Shown one piece after another: positions 39,942-53,108 of a stretch of DNA of 64,000 bases; position 1 is the first letter of the stretch, and every line of letters begins with the position of its first letter. The position numbers were made by a program, and so were the translations under genes. The notes beneath the pieces were generated by a model. That model saw only the letters and a list, made by a program, of their open reading frames with translations. It was not told where the DNA came from and did no database searches. Origin of the DNA: Caldilineaceae bacterium (GTDB lineage Bacteria > Chloroflexota > Anaerolineae > Caldilineales > Caldilineaceae); contig JAPKMW010000026.1 in the NCBI GenBank assembly GCA_026645575.1, forward strand, positions 46,334 through 110,333, written 5' to 3'.

Positions 39942-40556
39942 ATGTCTCACAAACCCGATACACAGTATGATGATCTACGGGTCAAGCGGACCCAACTCCT
40001 GCTTCAACAGACCTTGATGGAGTTAGTAGTGGAGGTCGGTTTTCGTGCAATTACTGTGCAGTTGCTGGCTGAACGCGCCATGATCAATCGTTCTACCTTT
40101 TATCGCCATTACACCGACATCTATGATCTGGTTGAGAAGGTCTTCCATAATCTAATTGACGAATATCTGGCATCGGTCCAATCGATTATGCCGACCAAAC
40201 CGGTGGAGACACTACAGCGCATGTTCGAACATTGTGCGACCTATGCGCCATTTTATCTGGTGCTGCTTTCCGAGATGCCACGCTTTCAAGAACTTTTACG
40301 CGACACAATCGAACAGCAGTCGGCTGCGTTTTTCAGGCGCATGGGGCTGGACGAACGGAACATGGCCATGCCATTACCCATTGTGTTACGCCATTGGAGT
40401 ACGACCCAAATGGCGCTTGTCCAATGGTGGCTAGCGACAGGGCAAAAGATACCCGCCGCAGACATGGCGCGTTATCTTTGGATGCTTTACCAAAGTGGCG
40501 CCGTTCCCCAACTCAACTTCCCGGCGCATGCGCCAAGCCGAGTTGATCCTGCCTGA
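39942..40556 (+). CDS. TetR/AcrR-family regulator
   Basis: About 204 residues. N-terminal helix-turn-helix: VKRTQLLLQQTLMELVVEVGFRAITVQLLAERAMINRSTFYRHYTDIYDLVEKVF, then an all-helical ligand domain of the C-terminal type common in Firmicutes and Chloroflexota (DhaS-like). Start at the ATG at 39942; an in-frame start at 39912 is possible but adds a Cys-rich tail with no family match. Divergent from the P450 gene, its likely target. Confidence 0.85.
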   Translation: MSHKPDTQYDDLRVKRTQLLLQQTLMELVVEVGFRAITVQLLAERAMINRSTFYRHYTDIYDLVEKVFHNLIDEYLASVQSIMPTKPVETLQRMFEHCATYAPFYLVLLSEMPRFQELLRDTIEQQSAAFFRRMGLDERNMAMPLPIVLRHWSTTQMALVQWWLATGQKIPAADMARYLWMLYQSGAVPQLNFPAHAPSRVDPA

Positions 40557-40577
40557 ATTTATTTTGATTCAATAAAA

Positions 40578-40608
40578 AAGGTCACAGGGCAAATGCGCCT
40601 GTGACCTT
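40578..40608 (-). terminator. Terminator of the arabinofuranosidase gene
   Basis: On the minus strand AAGGTCACAGG, short loop, CCTGTGACCTT, then TTTTTTATTG. About 50 bp including flanks are nearly identical to 50452-50502. Confidence 0.8.
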
Positions 40609-40687
40609 GGTATGTTCTTACAAAGTCAAATTATAGGCTGGACAAGGGACCTTGCCAACATTCAGACCACCGGAGTTCGCTCGCCGT

Positions 40688-42193
40688 TTAGCCAACCGCC
40701 ATCGCGACCACCGCCATCCTGGGCATGACCAGTTCCAAGCCTTCGGCGGTAAGTTTTGCCCCGTTGAACGCTTTTGGCTCGACTCCGTTCGGCTGGGCAA
40801 AGGTGTTGTGGGCGTTCATGGTATCGCCTTGCAGCACACGGGCGGCAAGGCTGTTGCCCTTCATGCCACGGATAAAGAGGCTGACCGGAATGTCTTTATT
40901 CGGGTTGGCATTGCTCAGGGTGACATGCAATTTGCCATTGCCATCAACTGAGGCCGAGGCGGAGAGGGCCGGCACATCGTAATTGCCAAGGGCGTAGCGC
41001 TCAGTCTGAATATCAACCGGCACCAACGTGGCATCCTGATGGACAGCATACATCTCAAAGACGTGATAGCTCGGCGTCAGGATCATCTTTTCCTTGTCGG
41101 TGAGAATCATGGCTTGCAGCACATTGATGGTTTGGGCGATGTTGGCCATGCGCACGCGGTCGGCGTATTTGTTGAAGATGTCGAGCGAGGTGGCCGCAAC
41201 GATGGCATCGCGCATGGTATTCTGTTGATAGAGAAAACGCGGATGGGTGCCGGGTTCAGCGGCATACCAGGTGCCCCATTCATCGACAATCAGTGCGACC
41301 TTTTTCGCCGGATCGTACTTGTCCATGAGCGTCGAATGGCGGCGCACCAATGTCTCCATATAGAGACCCTTGGCGACGATCTCAATCCACTGTGCTTCAT
41401 CAAACTCGGTGGCGGAACCGCGGCGATTGCCATCGGGCAGCCGTTCGAGATTGGTGTAGTAGTGCAGCGCCAGGCCATCCATGTACGGCCCGTTCAACAT
41501 CCTGGGATCGCCCGCCTGCGCCATCAGTACTTCGGTCCAGTGATAATCTTCGTTGCGCGGCCCACAGGCGATGCGATAGAGCTTGTTGGCGCCATAGTTG
41601 CGGCAGTAGACCGCATATTGGCGATAGAGATCGGCATAATATTCGGCCCTCATCCGCCCGCCGCAGCCCCAGTTTTCATTGCCCACGCCAAAATACTTGA
41701 TCAGCCACGGCTCCTCGCGACCATTCTGCCGGCGCCAATTCGCCATCGGGCTGCTGCCATCGAAGGTGAGATATTCCACCCATTGTGACATCTCCTGGAC
41801 GGTGCCGCTGCCGACATTGCCGCAGATATACGGTTCGCAGCCCAGTTGCTCACAGAAGTCCATATATTCGTGGGTGCCAAAGTGATTGTTTTCGACCACG
41901 CCGCCCCAGTGCGTGTTGACCATCGCCGGGCGATTCTCTTTTGGTCCCACACCATCTTTCCAGTGATATTCATCGGCAAAACAGCCACCGGGCCAGCGCA
42001 GCACCGGAATCTTGATCTTGCGCAACGCCGCCACCACATCCTGCCGAATGCCGCGCACATTGGGGATCGATGAGTCTTCACCCACCCAGACCCCTTCGTA
42101 GATACAGCGCCCCAGATGCTCGGCGAAGTGACCGTATATGTTGCGGTCAATGGTGGTTTTGGCTGTTTTGACATCGAGTGTGATTTCGTTCAT
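40688..42193 (-). CDS. GH51 alpha-L-arabinofuranosidase
   Basis: 501 residues of glycoside hydrolase family 51, which release terminal arabinofuranose from arabinan and arabinoxylan oligosaccharides with retention. Seen: [38 protein letters not shown], the acid/base Glu in [11 protein letters not shown], the nucleophile Glu in VDEWGTWY, and a C-terminal beta-sandwich. No signal peptide, so it works in the cytoplasm on imported oligosaccharides. Length is normal. It is followed by its own terminator, and the importer and LacI genes upstream on the same strand suggest one functional locus. Confidence 0.93.
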   Translation of the reverse strand: MNEITLDVKTAKTTIDRNIYGHFAEHLGRCIYEGVWVGEDSSIPNVRGIRQDVVAALRKIKIPVLRWPGGCFADEYHWKDGVGPKENRPAMVNTHWGGVVENNHFGTHEYMDFCEQLGCEPYICGNVGSGTVQEMSQWVEYLTFDGSSPMANWRRQNGREEPWLIKYFGVGNENWGCGGRMRAEYYADLYRQYAVYCRNYGANKLYRIACGPRNEDYHWTEVLMAQAGDPRMLNGPYMDGLALHYYTNLERLPDGNRRGSATEFDEAQWIEIVAKGLYMETLVRRHSTLMDKYDPAKKVALIVDEWGTWYAAEPGTHPRFLYQQNTMRDAIVAATSLDIFNKYADRVRMANIAQTINVLQAMILTDKEKMILTPSYHVFEMYAVHQDATLVPVDIQTERYALGNYDVPALSASASVDGNGKLHVTLSNANPNKDIPVSLFIRGMKGNSLAARVLQGDTMNAHNTFAQPNGVEPKAFNGAKLTAEGLELVMPRMAVVAMAVG

Positions 42194-42222
42194 AGCTTTC
42201 CCTTTGTCCGTGATTTTGCTGT

Positions 42223-42795
42223 TTATTGCCGCGCCATCGCTTTAATCACCCGTTGGGCGGCACAATCTTCGATTAATGTTGTCAGCCGTTTGCGTCGGGT
42301 CGCGTCTTGCTTGGCGCTGATCACCCACCAGACCGCGGCGCGGCGATAGGAGACTGTTTGTTGCTGCCAGTACGCCCAAGCGGCAGGGTTGGCTTGGAAT
42401 TCTGCGTTCTCGGCGGGCGGAAGTTCCTGTGGGCGACTCTCAACCGAATAGCCGCTGTCGGGATTTTGTTGATGGGTTTCAAATGCCTTGAAGCCGGCTG
42501 GCGTCATCAAGCCTTGCTCGATCAAACCGTGCGCCAACTTGATATTCAGCGCGCTCCAGGCGCTGCCCACTTTGCGCGGGGTAAAGCGAATCGTATAGCG
42601 CTCCTGGTCGATGCTGTGCCGCACCCCATCGATCCAACCAAAACAGATCGCTTGCTCGACCGATTGCGGCCAGGTGACACTTGGCTTCCCCGATCCCTTT
42701 TTGTAGTAGCCCAGGTGAAGTTCCCGCGCCTGCGTGTGGTTCTCCTCGAACCAGCGACGCAGATCGGCAGGTGTGGCGAAGTAGAAAACATCCAT
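42223..42795 (-). CDS. YdeI/OmpD-associated family protein
   Basis: 190 residues with the family's blocks: [67 protein letters not shown], and the C-terminal [21 protein letters not shown]. YdeI proteins are linked to bacteriocin or antimicrobial-peptide tolerance in enterobacteria; the mechanism is not known and transfer of that role here is only family-based. It lies between the GH51 and importer genes, probably as a bystander in the same unit. Confidence 0.85.
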   Translation of the reverse strand: MDVFYFATPADLRRWFEENHTQARELHLGYYKKGSGKPSVTWPQSVEQAICFGWIDGVRHSIDQERYTIRFTPRKVGSAWSALNIKLAHGLIEQGLMTPAGFKAFETHQQNPDSGYSVESRPQELPPAENAEFQANPAAWAYWQQQTVSYRRAAVWWVISAKQDATRRKRLTTLIEDCAAQRVIKAMARQ

Positions 42796-42839
42796 TTAAG
42801 CACGCTTTGTGCCCTTTGTGGCTTCGTGGTAAATGTTTA

Positions 42840-43834
42840 TCATTTCTTCCCCTCATCTGTGTACAGATAACACTTGACCGTTCTGCCTTCTGCCTCCACG
42901 TCGGGTGGGTCGGCCTGGCGACAAATGTCCATGACATGTGGGCAGCGACCGGCAAACTTGCAACCCACCCGTCCGTACTCTTTGATCTCGGTCGTACCCA
43001 GTTCGATATGGGTCGCCCATGCCTCGCGTTTATCGGGCTGGGGCTTGGGGACGGAATCGCGCAGTAACTGGGTGTAGGGATGAAGGGGGCGATCCAAGAC
43101 CGCCTGCACCGGCCCTGACTCCACGACATAACCGCGCAACATAATCGCAATGCGGTCGCTAATGTAGTAGGCCGTCGCCAGATCATGGGTGATATAGAGG
43201 ACGCTCACCTGCTGCTCGTCGCGCAGTTTGCGGAAGGTGTTGACAATCGCCATACGCAACGAGGCATCGACCATCGACACCGGCTCGTCCGCCAGAATCA
43301 GGCGCGGCTGGGGGATGAGCGCACGCGCCACGGAGACGCGCTGAATCTGGCCGCCGGAAAGCTCGTGCGGGTAGCGCCGGTTTACTTCTGCTAGCGACAA
43401 GCCCACCTGTTTGAGCGCATCGTCGACAATCGGCGCGGCTTCCCGGCGGTTCTTGGCGCGCCCAAAGTTGAGCGCAGTGTCAAAGAGATATTCTTCCACC
43501 CGGCGTAGGGGGCTAAAGGTTTCAAAGGGATTTTGAAAGACCGGCTGCACCTTTTTCATAAAGGCCATCTTGTCGCCGCGTGACCGTACCGTGGCGAGAT
43601 CGCGCCCTTCAAAGAGTACCTGACCGCGGGTCGGGTCGAGATCGTGCAGCAACATACGGGCGAGGGTGGTTTTGCCGCTGCCGCTTTCGCCGGCCAGGGT
43701 AAAAATCTCCGGGCGGTCGCTGGCCAGCGCAAAGGAGACATTGTTGACCGCCGTCAATCGGCTGCCATCAAAGAGACCACCCACATGAAACTCGGCTGTC
43801 ACCTGTTGTACATCCAGTAATTTTCCATTGGCGC

Positions 43835-43838
<4 letters not shown>
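42840..43838 (-). CDS. Oligopeptide-type ABC importer ATPase (DppF/OppF class)
   Basis: 332 residues: Walker [10 protein letters not shown], signature [14 protein letters not shown], Walker [14 protein letters not shown]-loop ITHD, and the oligopeptide-transporter C-terminal tail with [14 protein letters not shown], a Cys cluster that may hold an Fe-S centre in this class. Overlaps the sister ATPase by 4 bp. Powers uptake together with the genes up to 48966; by context the cargo is probably arabino-oligosaccharides rather than peptides. Confidence 0.92.
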
Positions 43839-44827
<989 letters not shown>

Positions 44828-44830
44828 TGG

Positions 44831-45706
<876 letters not shown>

Positions 45707-45719
45707 AAAGATTACAGCA

Positions 45720-45825
45720 TTACACAGAGCACACAGAGAAGATCACAGAGGACACGGCGAGAGACCGAAGGCACCGCTTCCTATTCTCTGTTTTCTCTGT
45801 GCCACTCTCTGTACCCTCTGTGTAA
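45720..45825. repeat. CACAGAG-word inverted repeat between permease genes
   Basis: TTACACAGAGCACACAGAG on the left mirrors CTCTGTACCCTCTGTGTAA on the right; the inside is made of further CACAGAG words. Placed directly after the stop of the DppB-class gene (minus strand). Could dampen or end transcription between the two permeases. Confidence 0.75.
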
Positions 45826-45831
45826 GGTATT

Positions 45832-46842
45832 TCATTGATGCCGCACTCGCGGGTCGAAGAGCGGGTAGAGTAGATCCAGGATCAGCACCGAGGTGGCAAC
45901 GCCGATGATCGAAAAGATGGCAATGCCCATGATCAACGTGTAGTCGTTCGCCATCACTGCTTGCAAGGTCAACATGCCCATGCCTGGATAGCCAAAGACC
46001 ACCTCCATGATCAGCGCACCGTTGAAGATCAGCCCCAGTTGCAGCGCCAGACCGGTGATCTGCGGCAACATGGCGTTGCGGATGACATAGTCAAAGAGAA
46101 TGTTGCGTTGGCGCAAACCGGCGTTCTCGGCGTAGACCACATAATCTTCAGAAATAATGTTCGAGGTAAGCGACTTCATGCCGACAAACCAGCCGCCAAT
46201 CCCCACCGCCACCAAGCTGAGGAGGGGCAAGATCGAGTGGCGAATCACCGTCAGCACAAAGCTCAGACTAAACTCGACATGGGTGCCGGGCGGATAAGCG
46301 CCGCTAAAGGGGAAGATCGGGAAAACGTAGGCAAAAACGACCAGCAACACCAACGCCATAATGTAATAGGGAATCGGGCGCACGGCCTGACTCAACACAT
46401 CGATGACGCGGATGAGCGGATTTTTGGGGTAATAACTGGCAAAGCCACCCAACATGTTGCCCAGCAACCACGAGATCAGAATCGAAGTCAGCAATAGCCC
46501 CAAGGTCCAGGGCATGGCGTTGGCGATCAGCTTGGTCACGGGGGTGGGGAAGGAAGAGAGTGACGGCCCCAAGTCGGCGCGCAACAGCCGCCCCCAGAAG
46601 GCAAGATATTGTTGCCAATTACTTCCCTCTAGCCCATACATCTCGGTCAGCGCCTCGCGCAGATGCTCGATGGCTTCCGGGCTAACCTGTGAACCGCTCA
46701 TCATGATCTGGTTCACCTGCCGTTCCACCGGATCATTGGGCGAAAAGCGAGGAATGACAAAGGTCAACGTCACGCCCAGAAAGACGACCATGACATATTG
46801 CCCCAGGCGCGGGAGTAGATAGCGGAGAAAGAACTTACGCAC
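45832..46842 (-). CDS. Oligopeptide-type ABC importer permease (DppB class)
   Basis: About 336 residues: [26 protein letters not shown] start, [52 protein letters not shown], and the EAA-type loop [18 protein letters not shown]. Six helices. I prefer the GTG at 46842, preceded by AAGGAAGGA; an ATG at 46875 lies inside the flanking repeat. Forms the membrane channel with the DppC-class subunit. Confidence 0.88.
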   Translation of the reverse strand: MRKFFLRYLLPRLGQYVMVVFLGVTLTFVIPRFSPNDPVERQVNQIMMSGSQVSPEAIEHLREALTEMYGLEGSNWQQYLAFWGRLLRADLGPSLSSFPTPVTKLIANAMPWTLGLLLTSILISWLLGNMLGGFASYYPKNPLIRVIDVLSQAVRPIPYYIMALVLLVVFAYVFPIFPFSGAYPPGTHVEFSLSFVLTVIRHSILPLLSLVAVGIGGWFVGMKSLTSNIISEDYVVYAENAGLRQRNILFDYVIRNAMLPQITGLALQLGLIFNGALIMEVVFGYPGMGMLTLQAVMANDYTLIMGIAIFSIIGVATSVLILDLLYPLFDPRVRHQ

Positions 46843-46862
46843 GGCGAATCCTTCCTTGCGGT

Positions 46863-46983
46863 GGGTGGTAGGCAAGTAGACAGGTACACAGGGAAACAGG
46901 GAAACAGGGAAACAAGTACACAGGGAAATAGGACGTATCTACCTGTCTACCTGTCTACCTGTCTACCTGTCTACCTACCAACC

Positions 46984-46984
<1 letters not shown>
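46863..46984. repeat. Tandem TAGACAGG/ACAGGGAA words in inverted arrangement
   Basis: Left side: GTAGACAGG plus repeated ACAGGGAAAC. Right side: CTACCTGTCTACCTGTCTAC. It fills the gap between the binding-protein stop (46984) and the permease start. Same design as the GTGACAAG elements but with an unrelated word. Confidence 0.8.
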
Positions 46985-48966
<1,982 letters not shown>

Positions 48967-49002
48967 TGGTTCCTCCTTTGTGAGTTTGAACCTTGGCATC
49001 TA

Positions 49003-49164
49003 CTGTTTTGTCAAATAAGTCTTGATAGATTTGCTTACGTCACCCGTCATCTGTTTTGTCCCATAGGGACGGCTGAATTTAGGGAGGCGAATATGATGCT
49101 CTCTTCTAAACTCATGTGTCCCTACGGGACGGGTCAACCTATCAAGTGTTATTCGACAAAACAG
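49003..49164. repeat. Palindromic element with CTGTTTTGTC ends
   Basis: Both ends read CTGTTTTGTCRAATAA inward for 26 bp with three mismatches. The inside holds two GTCCC...GGGAC motifs, including CGTCCC-type CCCTACGGGACGGGT also found at 58053-58070. No target duplication. Fills the gap between the LacI and binding-protein genes. Confidence 0.7.
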
Positions 49165-49283
49165 CAACGATAGGGAGAGCTAAAAATATAGTGAAACCGG
49201 AAAAGTTGAAAGAACGGTTGCTGTGGTGCGCCTTATGGGAGGCGGGCGTACTCACGCAACCATTCCGAATGACTTTCCTGGTT

Positions 49284-50294
49284 TTACGTAACCAACTTGG
49301 GAGCCATCACACTATCACGCACCACCAGCGTGGCCGGCACTACCATCTCTTGACGAAACGGCTCGGCATGTTCAACGGCATTAATCACCAATTGAGCGAT
49401 CAATTGACCAAGCCCCTGACTTGGCTGGCGGACACTGGCCAAGGGTGGATCTAAAAATTGGCAAATTGGCAAATCATCATAGCCAATGATGCTGACATCT
49501 TGCGGGATCCGGCGGTTTGTCTCGCGCAACGCCCGATAGGCGCCTGCCGCCATCCAATCCATCTGGCAAAAAAGGGCGGTCATCACCGGAGTGTTCGCCA
49601 GTAATTTGCGTGTGGCCTCATAGCCGGCCTCAAATGACCACTCCCGACACTCGGCAATCTGATCGGGGACGAGCGGCAGTTGATATTCGGCTAAGGCGCG
49701 GCGCGCCCCTTCAATGCGATCCGCTGCCGGAATCCACTCGCTTGGCCCCACAATTTGCCCGATGGTGCGATGCCCTAACGCCAAGAGATGGCGCATAGCC
49801 TGATAAGCGCCATCAATATTATCCACATCGACATTGATGGCGTTGGGGTTCGCCAGCTTGTGGGCCAGGGTGACGATGGGAATATCAATGGTCAATTCGG
49901 GGTCAGCAAAGCGTTTTGGCGTCAGAATGACAATTCCATCCACCTGGCGGGCCAGCATGGATGAGATCAATTCACCCAGATCACTGGCATCATCGTTGGT
50001 AAAGCTCATTTGGCAGGCATAGCCCAGTGCACGCGCCTGTTTTTCCAAACCGGTGATGATTTGGGAGGGAAAATAGTCGTTTAAGGGCAACGTAATGACA
50101 CCCAAAAGATGGCTGCGCCGGGAAACTAGGCCACGCGCCAACGCATTTGGTTTGTAGCCCAAGCGACGAATGGTCTCCCACACCTGCATCCGCGTCTGCT
50201 CTGCAACATCGCTGCGATGATTGATGACTCGTGAAACAGTCTGTGCCGAAACACCACTGGCAGTTGCAACATCATGCAGCGTAACTTTGGCCAT
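49284..50294 (-). CDS. LacI-family transcriptional regulator
   Basis: About 336 residues. N-terminal helix-turn-helix VTLHDVATASGVSAQTVSRVINHRSDVAEQTRMQVWETIRRLGYKPNALARGL with hinge helix, then a periplasmic-binding-protein-like sugar domain (LLGVITLPLNDYFPSQIITGLEKQA...ISIIGYDDLPICQFLDPPLASVRQP). It sits at the head of the importer/GH51 run, so it likely senses arabinose-type sugars and represses the locus. Start at the ATG at 50294. A LacI-type palindrome overlaps its own promoter start region, which indicates autoregulation. Confidence 0.92.
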   Translation of the reverse strand: MAKVTLHDVATASGVSAQTVSRVINHRSDVAEQTRMQVWETIRRLGYKPNALARGLVSRRSHLLGVITLPLNDYFPSQIITGLEKQARALGYACQMSFTNDDASDLGELISSMLARQVDGIVILTPKRFADPELTIDIPIVTLAHKLANPNAINVDVDNIDGAYQAMRHLLALGHRTIGQIVGPSEWIPAADRIEGARRALAEYQLPLVPDQIAECREWSFEAGYEATRKLLANTPVMTALFCQMDWMAAGAYRALRETNRRIPQDVSIIGYDDLPICQFLDPPLASVRQPSQGLGQLIAQLVINAVEHAEPFRQEMVVPATLVVRDSVMAPKLVT

Positions 50295-50389
50295 AAGAAA
50301 TAGAACAACCGATAATACCAAATAGATGGCAAGGAACAGGAGCAGTTTTGGGAATAGGTAATCACTACTGCGTTAGAGGAGAGCATTCT

Positions 50390-50435
50390 CGTTAACGCTA
50401 ACGGGAATTGTACAATAGAAGCTTTAGACTGTCAA
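50390..50435 (-). promoter_or_regulatory. lacI-type promoter with overlapping operator
   Basis: On the minus strand TTGACA (50430-50435), 17-bp spacer, TACAAT (50407-50412), then the palindrome CGTTAGCGTTAACG (50390-50403) over the expected transcription start. Central CG and mirror arms fit LacI-family operators. No second copy was seen before the importer genes. Confidence 0.8.
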
Positions 50436-50472
50436 CTGCTGTTTTTCTTTTTTTATTTTTGATTCAATAAAA

Positions 50473-50502
50473 AAGGCCACAGGGCAAATGCGCCTGTGAC
50501 CT
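50473..50502 (-). terminator. Terminator after the PPOX gene
   Basis: On the minus strand AAGGTCACAGG, loop, CCTGTGGCCTT, then TTTTTTATTG. Nearly the same 50-bp cassette as at 40559-40608. Confidence 0.8.
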
Positions 50503-50574
50503 TAAATGGTTGATTCTCCATGTACCGTTGTGTGCTTTTGCAGTTCCGCCGAAGGGTTGAATTCGCAAAATGAT

Positions 50575-50988
50575 CTAGCCAACGCTATGGCTTGTCTTCC
50601 GTGGGCTGAATTTGCCGTTTTTGAACGAGGGTTCTTCAATGTCCCAACTCCAGGAAGTGACCGGCGTAATCTTCAGCACTGGTCGCCCTTCCGGTGTAGT
50701 GATCTCAGCCTTGCCATAGATACGGATGCCGCGTGGCCGCCACGGATTGACACTCTGTAAATCATCAATCAGCAAGGCGACTTTGGTGTAACCATTGGCG
50801 ACATTCTTGTATTTGCGCGTGGATGGATTGTCCAACCCGCCGATGTAGAAAATTCTGCCGTCAAACTGGAAGCCAATCGCCACATTGTCCGGTTGTCCGT
50901 CTTGATCAACAGTGGCGAGACGGCCTAATGGCTGTGAGCGAATGTAAGCAATCTCTTTTTCGGTAAACAAAATAACCTCACTTGACAA
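50575..50988 (-). CDS. PPOX-class F420-dependent oxidoreductase
   Basis: 137 residues with the split-barrel flavin/F420-binding fold: LFTEKEIAYIRSQPLGRLATVDQDGQPDNVAIGFQFDGRIFYIGG, KYKNVANGYTKVALLIDDL, PRGIRIYGKAEI and the typical WSWDIE near the end. These small enzymes reduce varied substrates with F420H2 or flavin. Start is a TTG overlapping the stop of the upstream membrane gene, implying translational coupling. Its own terminator follows. Confidence 0.85.
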   Translation of the reverse strand: MSSEVILFTEKEIAYIRSQPLGRLATVDQDGQPDNVAIGFQFDGRIFYIGGLDNPSTRKYKNVANGYTKVALLIDDLQSVNPWRPRGIRIYGKAEITTPEGRPVLKITPVTSWSWDIEEPSFKNGKFSPRKTSHSVG

Positions 50989-51385
50989 AGCGTGGAATCA
51001 CAAACGCACCCACCAACCCGGCAATAATGTGCATCGGCCCTGACAGACCGGCAAACCCATCCGGCACAGGCATGGGCGGATTGAAGGTGCCAAAGAGACT
51101 TAAGAGCGCCAGGACAATGGTCGCCCCTTGAAAGATGGGCGTGGCATTATCCATAAAGCGGGAGAGGACAAAGTAACCGACGGCGGCGATCAATAGCGGC
51201 GCAATCGACATCATCGTGACCGAACCCACATTGATCACGTCCGGTACACTGACACCACCAATGGCTGGGTAGATGAAATTCCACAAATTGTTGAGAATGG
51301 CGGTGATCGCACCGGCGACCACGCCGCCGATCAGATAACTCATGAAGCCTGGTTTGCTCACATTTGTTTTGGCTGCTGCACTCAT
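50978..51385 (-). CDS. DUF6069-like membrane protein
   Basis: 135 residues with four hydrophobic segments: YLIGGVVAGAITAILNNLWNF, VTMMSIAPLLIAAVGYFVLSRF, GATIVLALLSLFGTF, MHIIAGLVGAFVIPRF. The layout matches small four-helix proteins I know as DUF6069, function unknown. ATG at 51385 has AAGGAG upstream. A strong promoter with two palindromic sites controls it, divergent from a TetR gene, so it is the probable TetR target, perhaps in small-molecule resistance. Confidence 0.75.
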   Translation of the reverse strand: MSAAAKTNVSKPGFMSYLIGGVVAGAITAILNNLWNFIYPAIGGVSVPDVINVGSVTMMSIAPLLIAAVGYFVLSRFMDNATPIFQGATIVLALLSLFGTFNPPMPVPDGFAGLSGPMHIIAGLVGAFVIPRFVK

Positions 51386-51429
51386 TATAACACTCCTTGT
51401 TGCATGAGGGGGGTGTGGATTGCTGATTA

Positions 51430-51488
51430 AAACGGACAATTGTCCGTTTGGTTGATACGATAATAGCGGACATGTATCCACTTGTCAA
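51430..51488 (-). promoter_or_regulatory. Promoter with two TetR-type operator sites
   Basis: On the minus strand TTGACA (51483-51488), 17-bp spacer, TATTAT (51460-51465). One site, GGACATGTATCC (51468-51479), lies between the boxes. The other is the perfect 20-bp palindrome AAACGGACAATTGTCCGTTT (51430-51449) at the transcription start. Both share the core GGACAxxTGTCC. Confidence 0.85.
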
Positions 51489-51525
51489 GTTTGCGTTTTG
51501 TTTGAATCGGCTCTACAATGAGTTT

Positions 51526-52191
51526 ATGGACAACTTCCTTGTGCCAATCGGCAGTGAAACGATTACGCTAGAAACAACAGAGCAGGCTGAAGAAAATGCG
51601 CGTCCTGAACGTGCCGACGCCCAGGCCAATCGAACGCGCATTCTGGCCGCCGCCGAACGCCTCTTTGCGGAGAAGGGAGTTGAACAGGTGAATATGGTGG
51701 AGATTGGGCGCGCCGCCGGGATTGGCCAAGGCACGCTCTACCGCCGTTTTGCCGGCAAATCAGCGTTATGTCAAGCACTGCTTGATACGCAGATGCGCGA
51801 CTTTCAGGATGCGACTTTGCACCAGTTGCGGCAGATGAGTGAAGCAGGTGCGGCCAAATTGGCGCAGTTGCGTTGGTTTTTACAGGCGATTGTCGAATTT
51901 CATGAACATCATTTGCCGATGATGCGGGCGATTTTTGGCGATACGCCACCCCCGCCCGGGTTTGAGCCGCCGCCCCAGTGGTGGGCGCGCCGTACCATTG
52001 CTGGCCTGCTTACCAGCGCGCAACGGCATGGTGAGATCGGCATGGACGTTGATCTCCCCTATTTTGTCGATGCCTTGCTGGCGTTGATTCACCCCTTTAC
52101 GCTTCATGCCCAACGCACCAATCAGGGGTTGAGCAATGAACGGATCGTAGCAGGGTTGACGCGGATTGTTGATGCAATCTCAAGCGCTTGA
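51526..52191 (+). CDS. TetR/AcrR-family regulator
   Basis: 221 residues. Helix-turn-helix: NRTRILAAAERLFAEKGVEQVNMVEIGRAAGIGQGTLYRRFAGKSALCQALL; then a helical ligand domain with FLQAIVEFHEHHLPMMRAIFGD. Start at the ATG at 51526; the frame is open further up but crosses the operator region. The two palindromic sites in the shared promoter region are its likely binding sites, controlling the DUF6069/PPOX genes and itself. Its 3' end overlaps the convergent VOC gene by 12 bp. Confidence 0.88.
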   Translation: MDNFLVPIGSETITLETTEQAEENARPERADAQANRTRILAAAERLFAEKGVEQVNMVEIGRAAGIGQGTLYRRFAGKSALCQALLDTQMRDFQDATLHQLRQMSEAGAAKLAQLRWFLQAIVEFHEHHLPMMRAIFGDTPPPPGFEPPPQWWARRTIAGLLTSAQRHGEIGMDVDLPYFVDALLALIHPFTLHAQRTNQGLSNERIVAGLTRIVDAISSA

Positions 52192-52908
52192 AATCCACTG
52201 GGCAAGTTGGTCAGCGGCCTGCAACTCGTGCCGGTAGCGCTCCTGTTCCTCTGAAGAAAGAATGATCTGTTCCAGTTCTTCCCGCACGGCTGCGGTTCGC
52301 ACCTCATCACCTAACGCAACGGCTAGTTCAGCCCGCATTGCCAGCAACCGTGCCCGATCCAACAGCGTGAGCGACTTGTGCCGTGCCAAGGCCCGATCCA
52401 GCAGGCCGGCGGCGGCTTGATCGTTGGCATAGGTGTTGCGGAGAAAGATTGCGTTGTTAAGGGTCTTTTCCACCGGCGATAATGTTTCATCCCATTCGTC
52501 GTAATTCACATCCGGTTCATCATGATTGATGAAAATGAGTGAATTTCCATTGGGATCGAAGATCTGAAAACGGGTCTGCCCCGGACGCAAGCGGGCCAAT
52601 CGTGGCAAACCGGCGGTTGGCACTTTGCCATAGTTCGCACGCAAGCCAGCGGCAAAGGCTTGATGATAGGGGTGTACTTCTGCTACCATGACAAGTGCTG
52701 AATTAACCGCTTTCTTGGCTTGCGAACCGTTCAGCGAACCGGTGAAATGTAAATCAATCCGGCCGCGTTTCACCGCTAGATAGAGATAGGGTTCCTGTTG
52801 CTGATGGGTGATGGCAAATCCAAGCGCACTGTAAAAGGTCAATGTTTCGTCATAGGCAGTACAGGGCAGCAAGGGAATGGTGAATTCGCTGGCTTCAGGT
52901 ACGGACAT
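52180..52908 (-). CDS. VOC-family (glyoxalase/bleomycin-resistance-like) protein with helical tail
   Basis: 242 residues. The first ~130 form a VOC fold: FTIPLLPCTAYDETLTFYSALGFAITHQQQEPYLYLAVKRGRIDLHFTG...TRFQIFDPNGNSLIFINHDEP. The remaining ~100 (TLNNAIFLRNTYANDQAAAGLLDRALARH onwards) are helical and repeat-like, unusual for single-domain resistance proteins of 120-140 residues. It may bind a drug or carry out a metal-dependent reaction; residues cannot decide. Convergent with and slightly overlapping the TetR gene. Confidence 0.8.
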   Translation of the reverse strand: MSVPEASEFTIPLLPCTAYDETLTFYSALGFAITHQQQEPYLYLAVKRGRIDLHFTGSLNGSQAKKAVNSALVMVAEVHPYHQAFAAGLRANYGKVPTAGLPRLARLRPGQTRFQIFDPNGNSLIFINHDEPDVNYDEWDETLSPVEKTLNNAIFLRNTYANDQAAAGLLDRALARHKSLTLLDRARLLAMRAELAVALGDEVRTAAVREELEQIILSSEEQERYRHELQAADQLAQWISSA

Positions 52909-53027
52909 ATTGTCACCTCTTTTTGTTTGTCAGTTCCGTGCGACCCAATCGGTCATCTACTAGAGCCATTTTACGATTCGCTGGTTACTCAACGTACCCC
53001 TGAAGATCAGGGCAACTGACAACAAAA

Positions 53028-53061
53028 AGACCTGTCAGGCTGAAGTCGCCCTGACAGGTCT
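53028..53061 (-). terminator. Terminator of gpmI
   Basis: On the minus strand AGACCTGTCAGG, a 10-base loop, CCTGACAGGTCT, then TTTTTG. Lies 48 bp past the gpmI stop. Confidence 0.85.
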
Positions 53062-53108
53062 AGTCTGATGTGCTGTTAAACGTAAAGTACCGTGTTGACC
53101 TACGCACC

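Noticed and set aside
49063..49170. Short ORF inside the palindromic element
   Set aside because: The ATG frame only reflects the GTCCC...GGGAC repeat words and has no partner in the related element.
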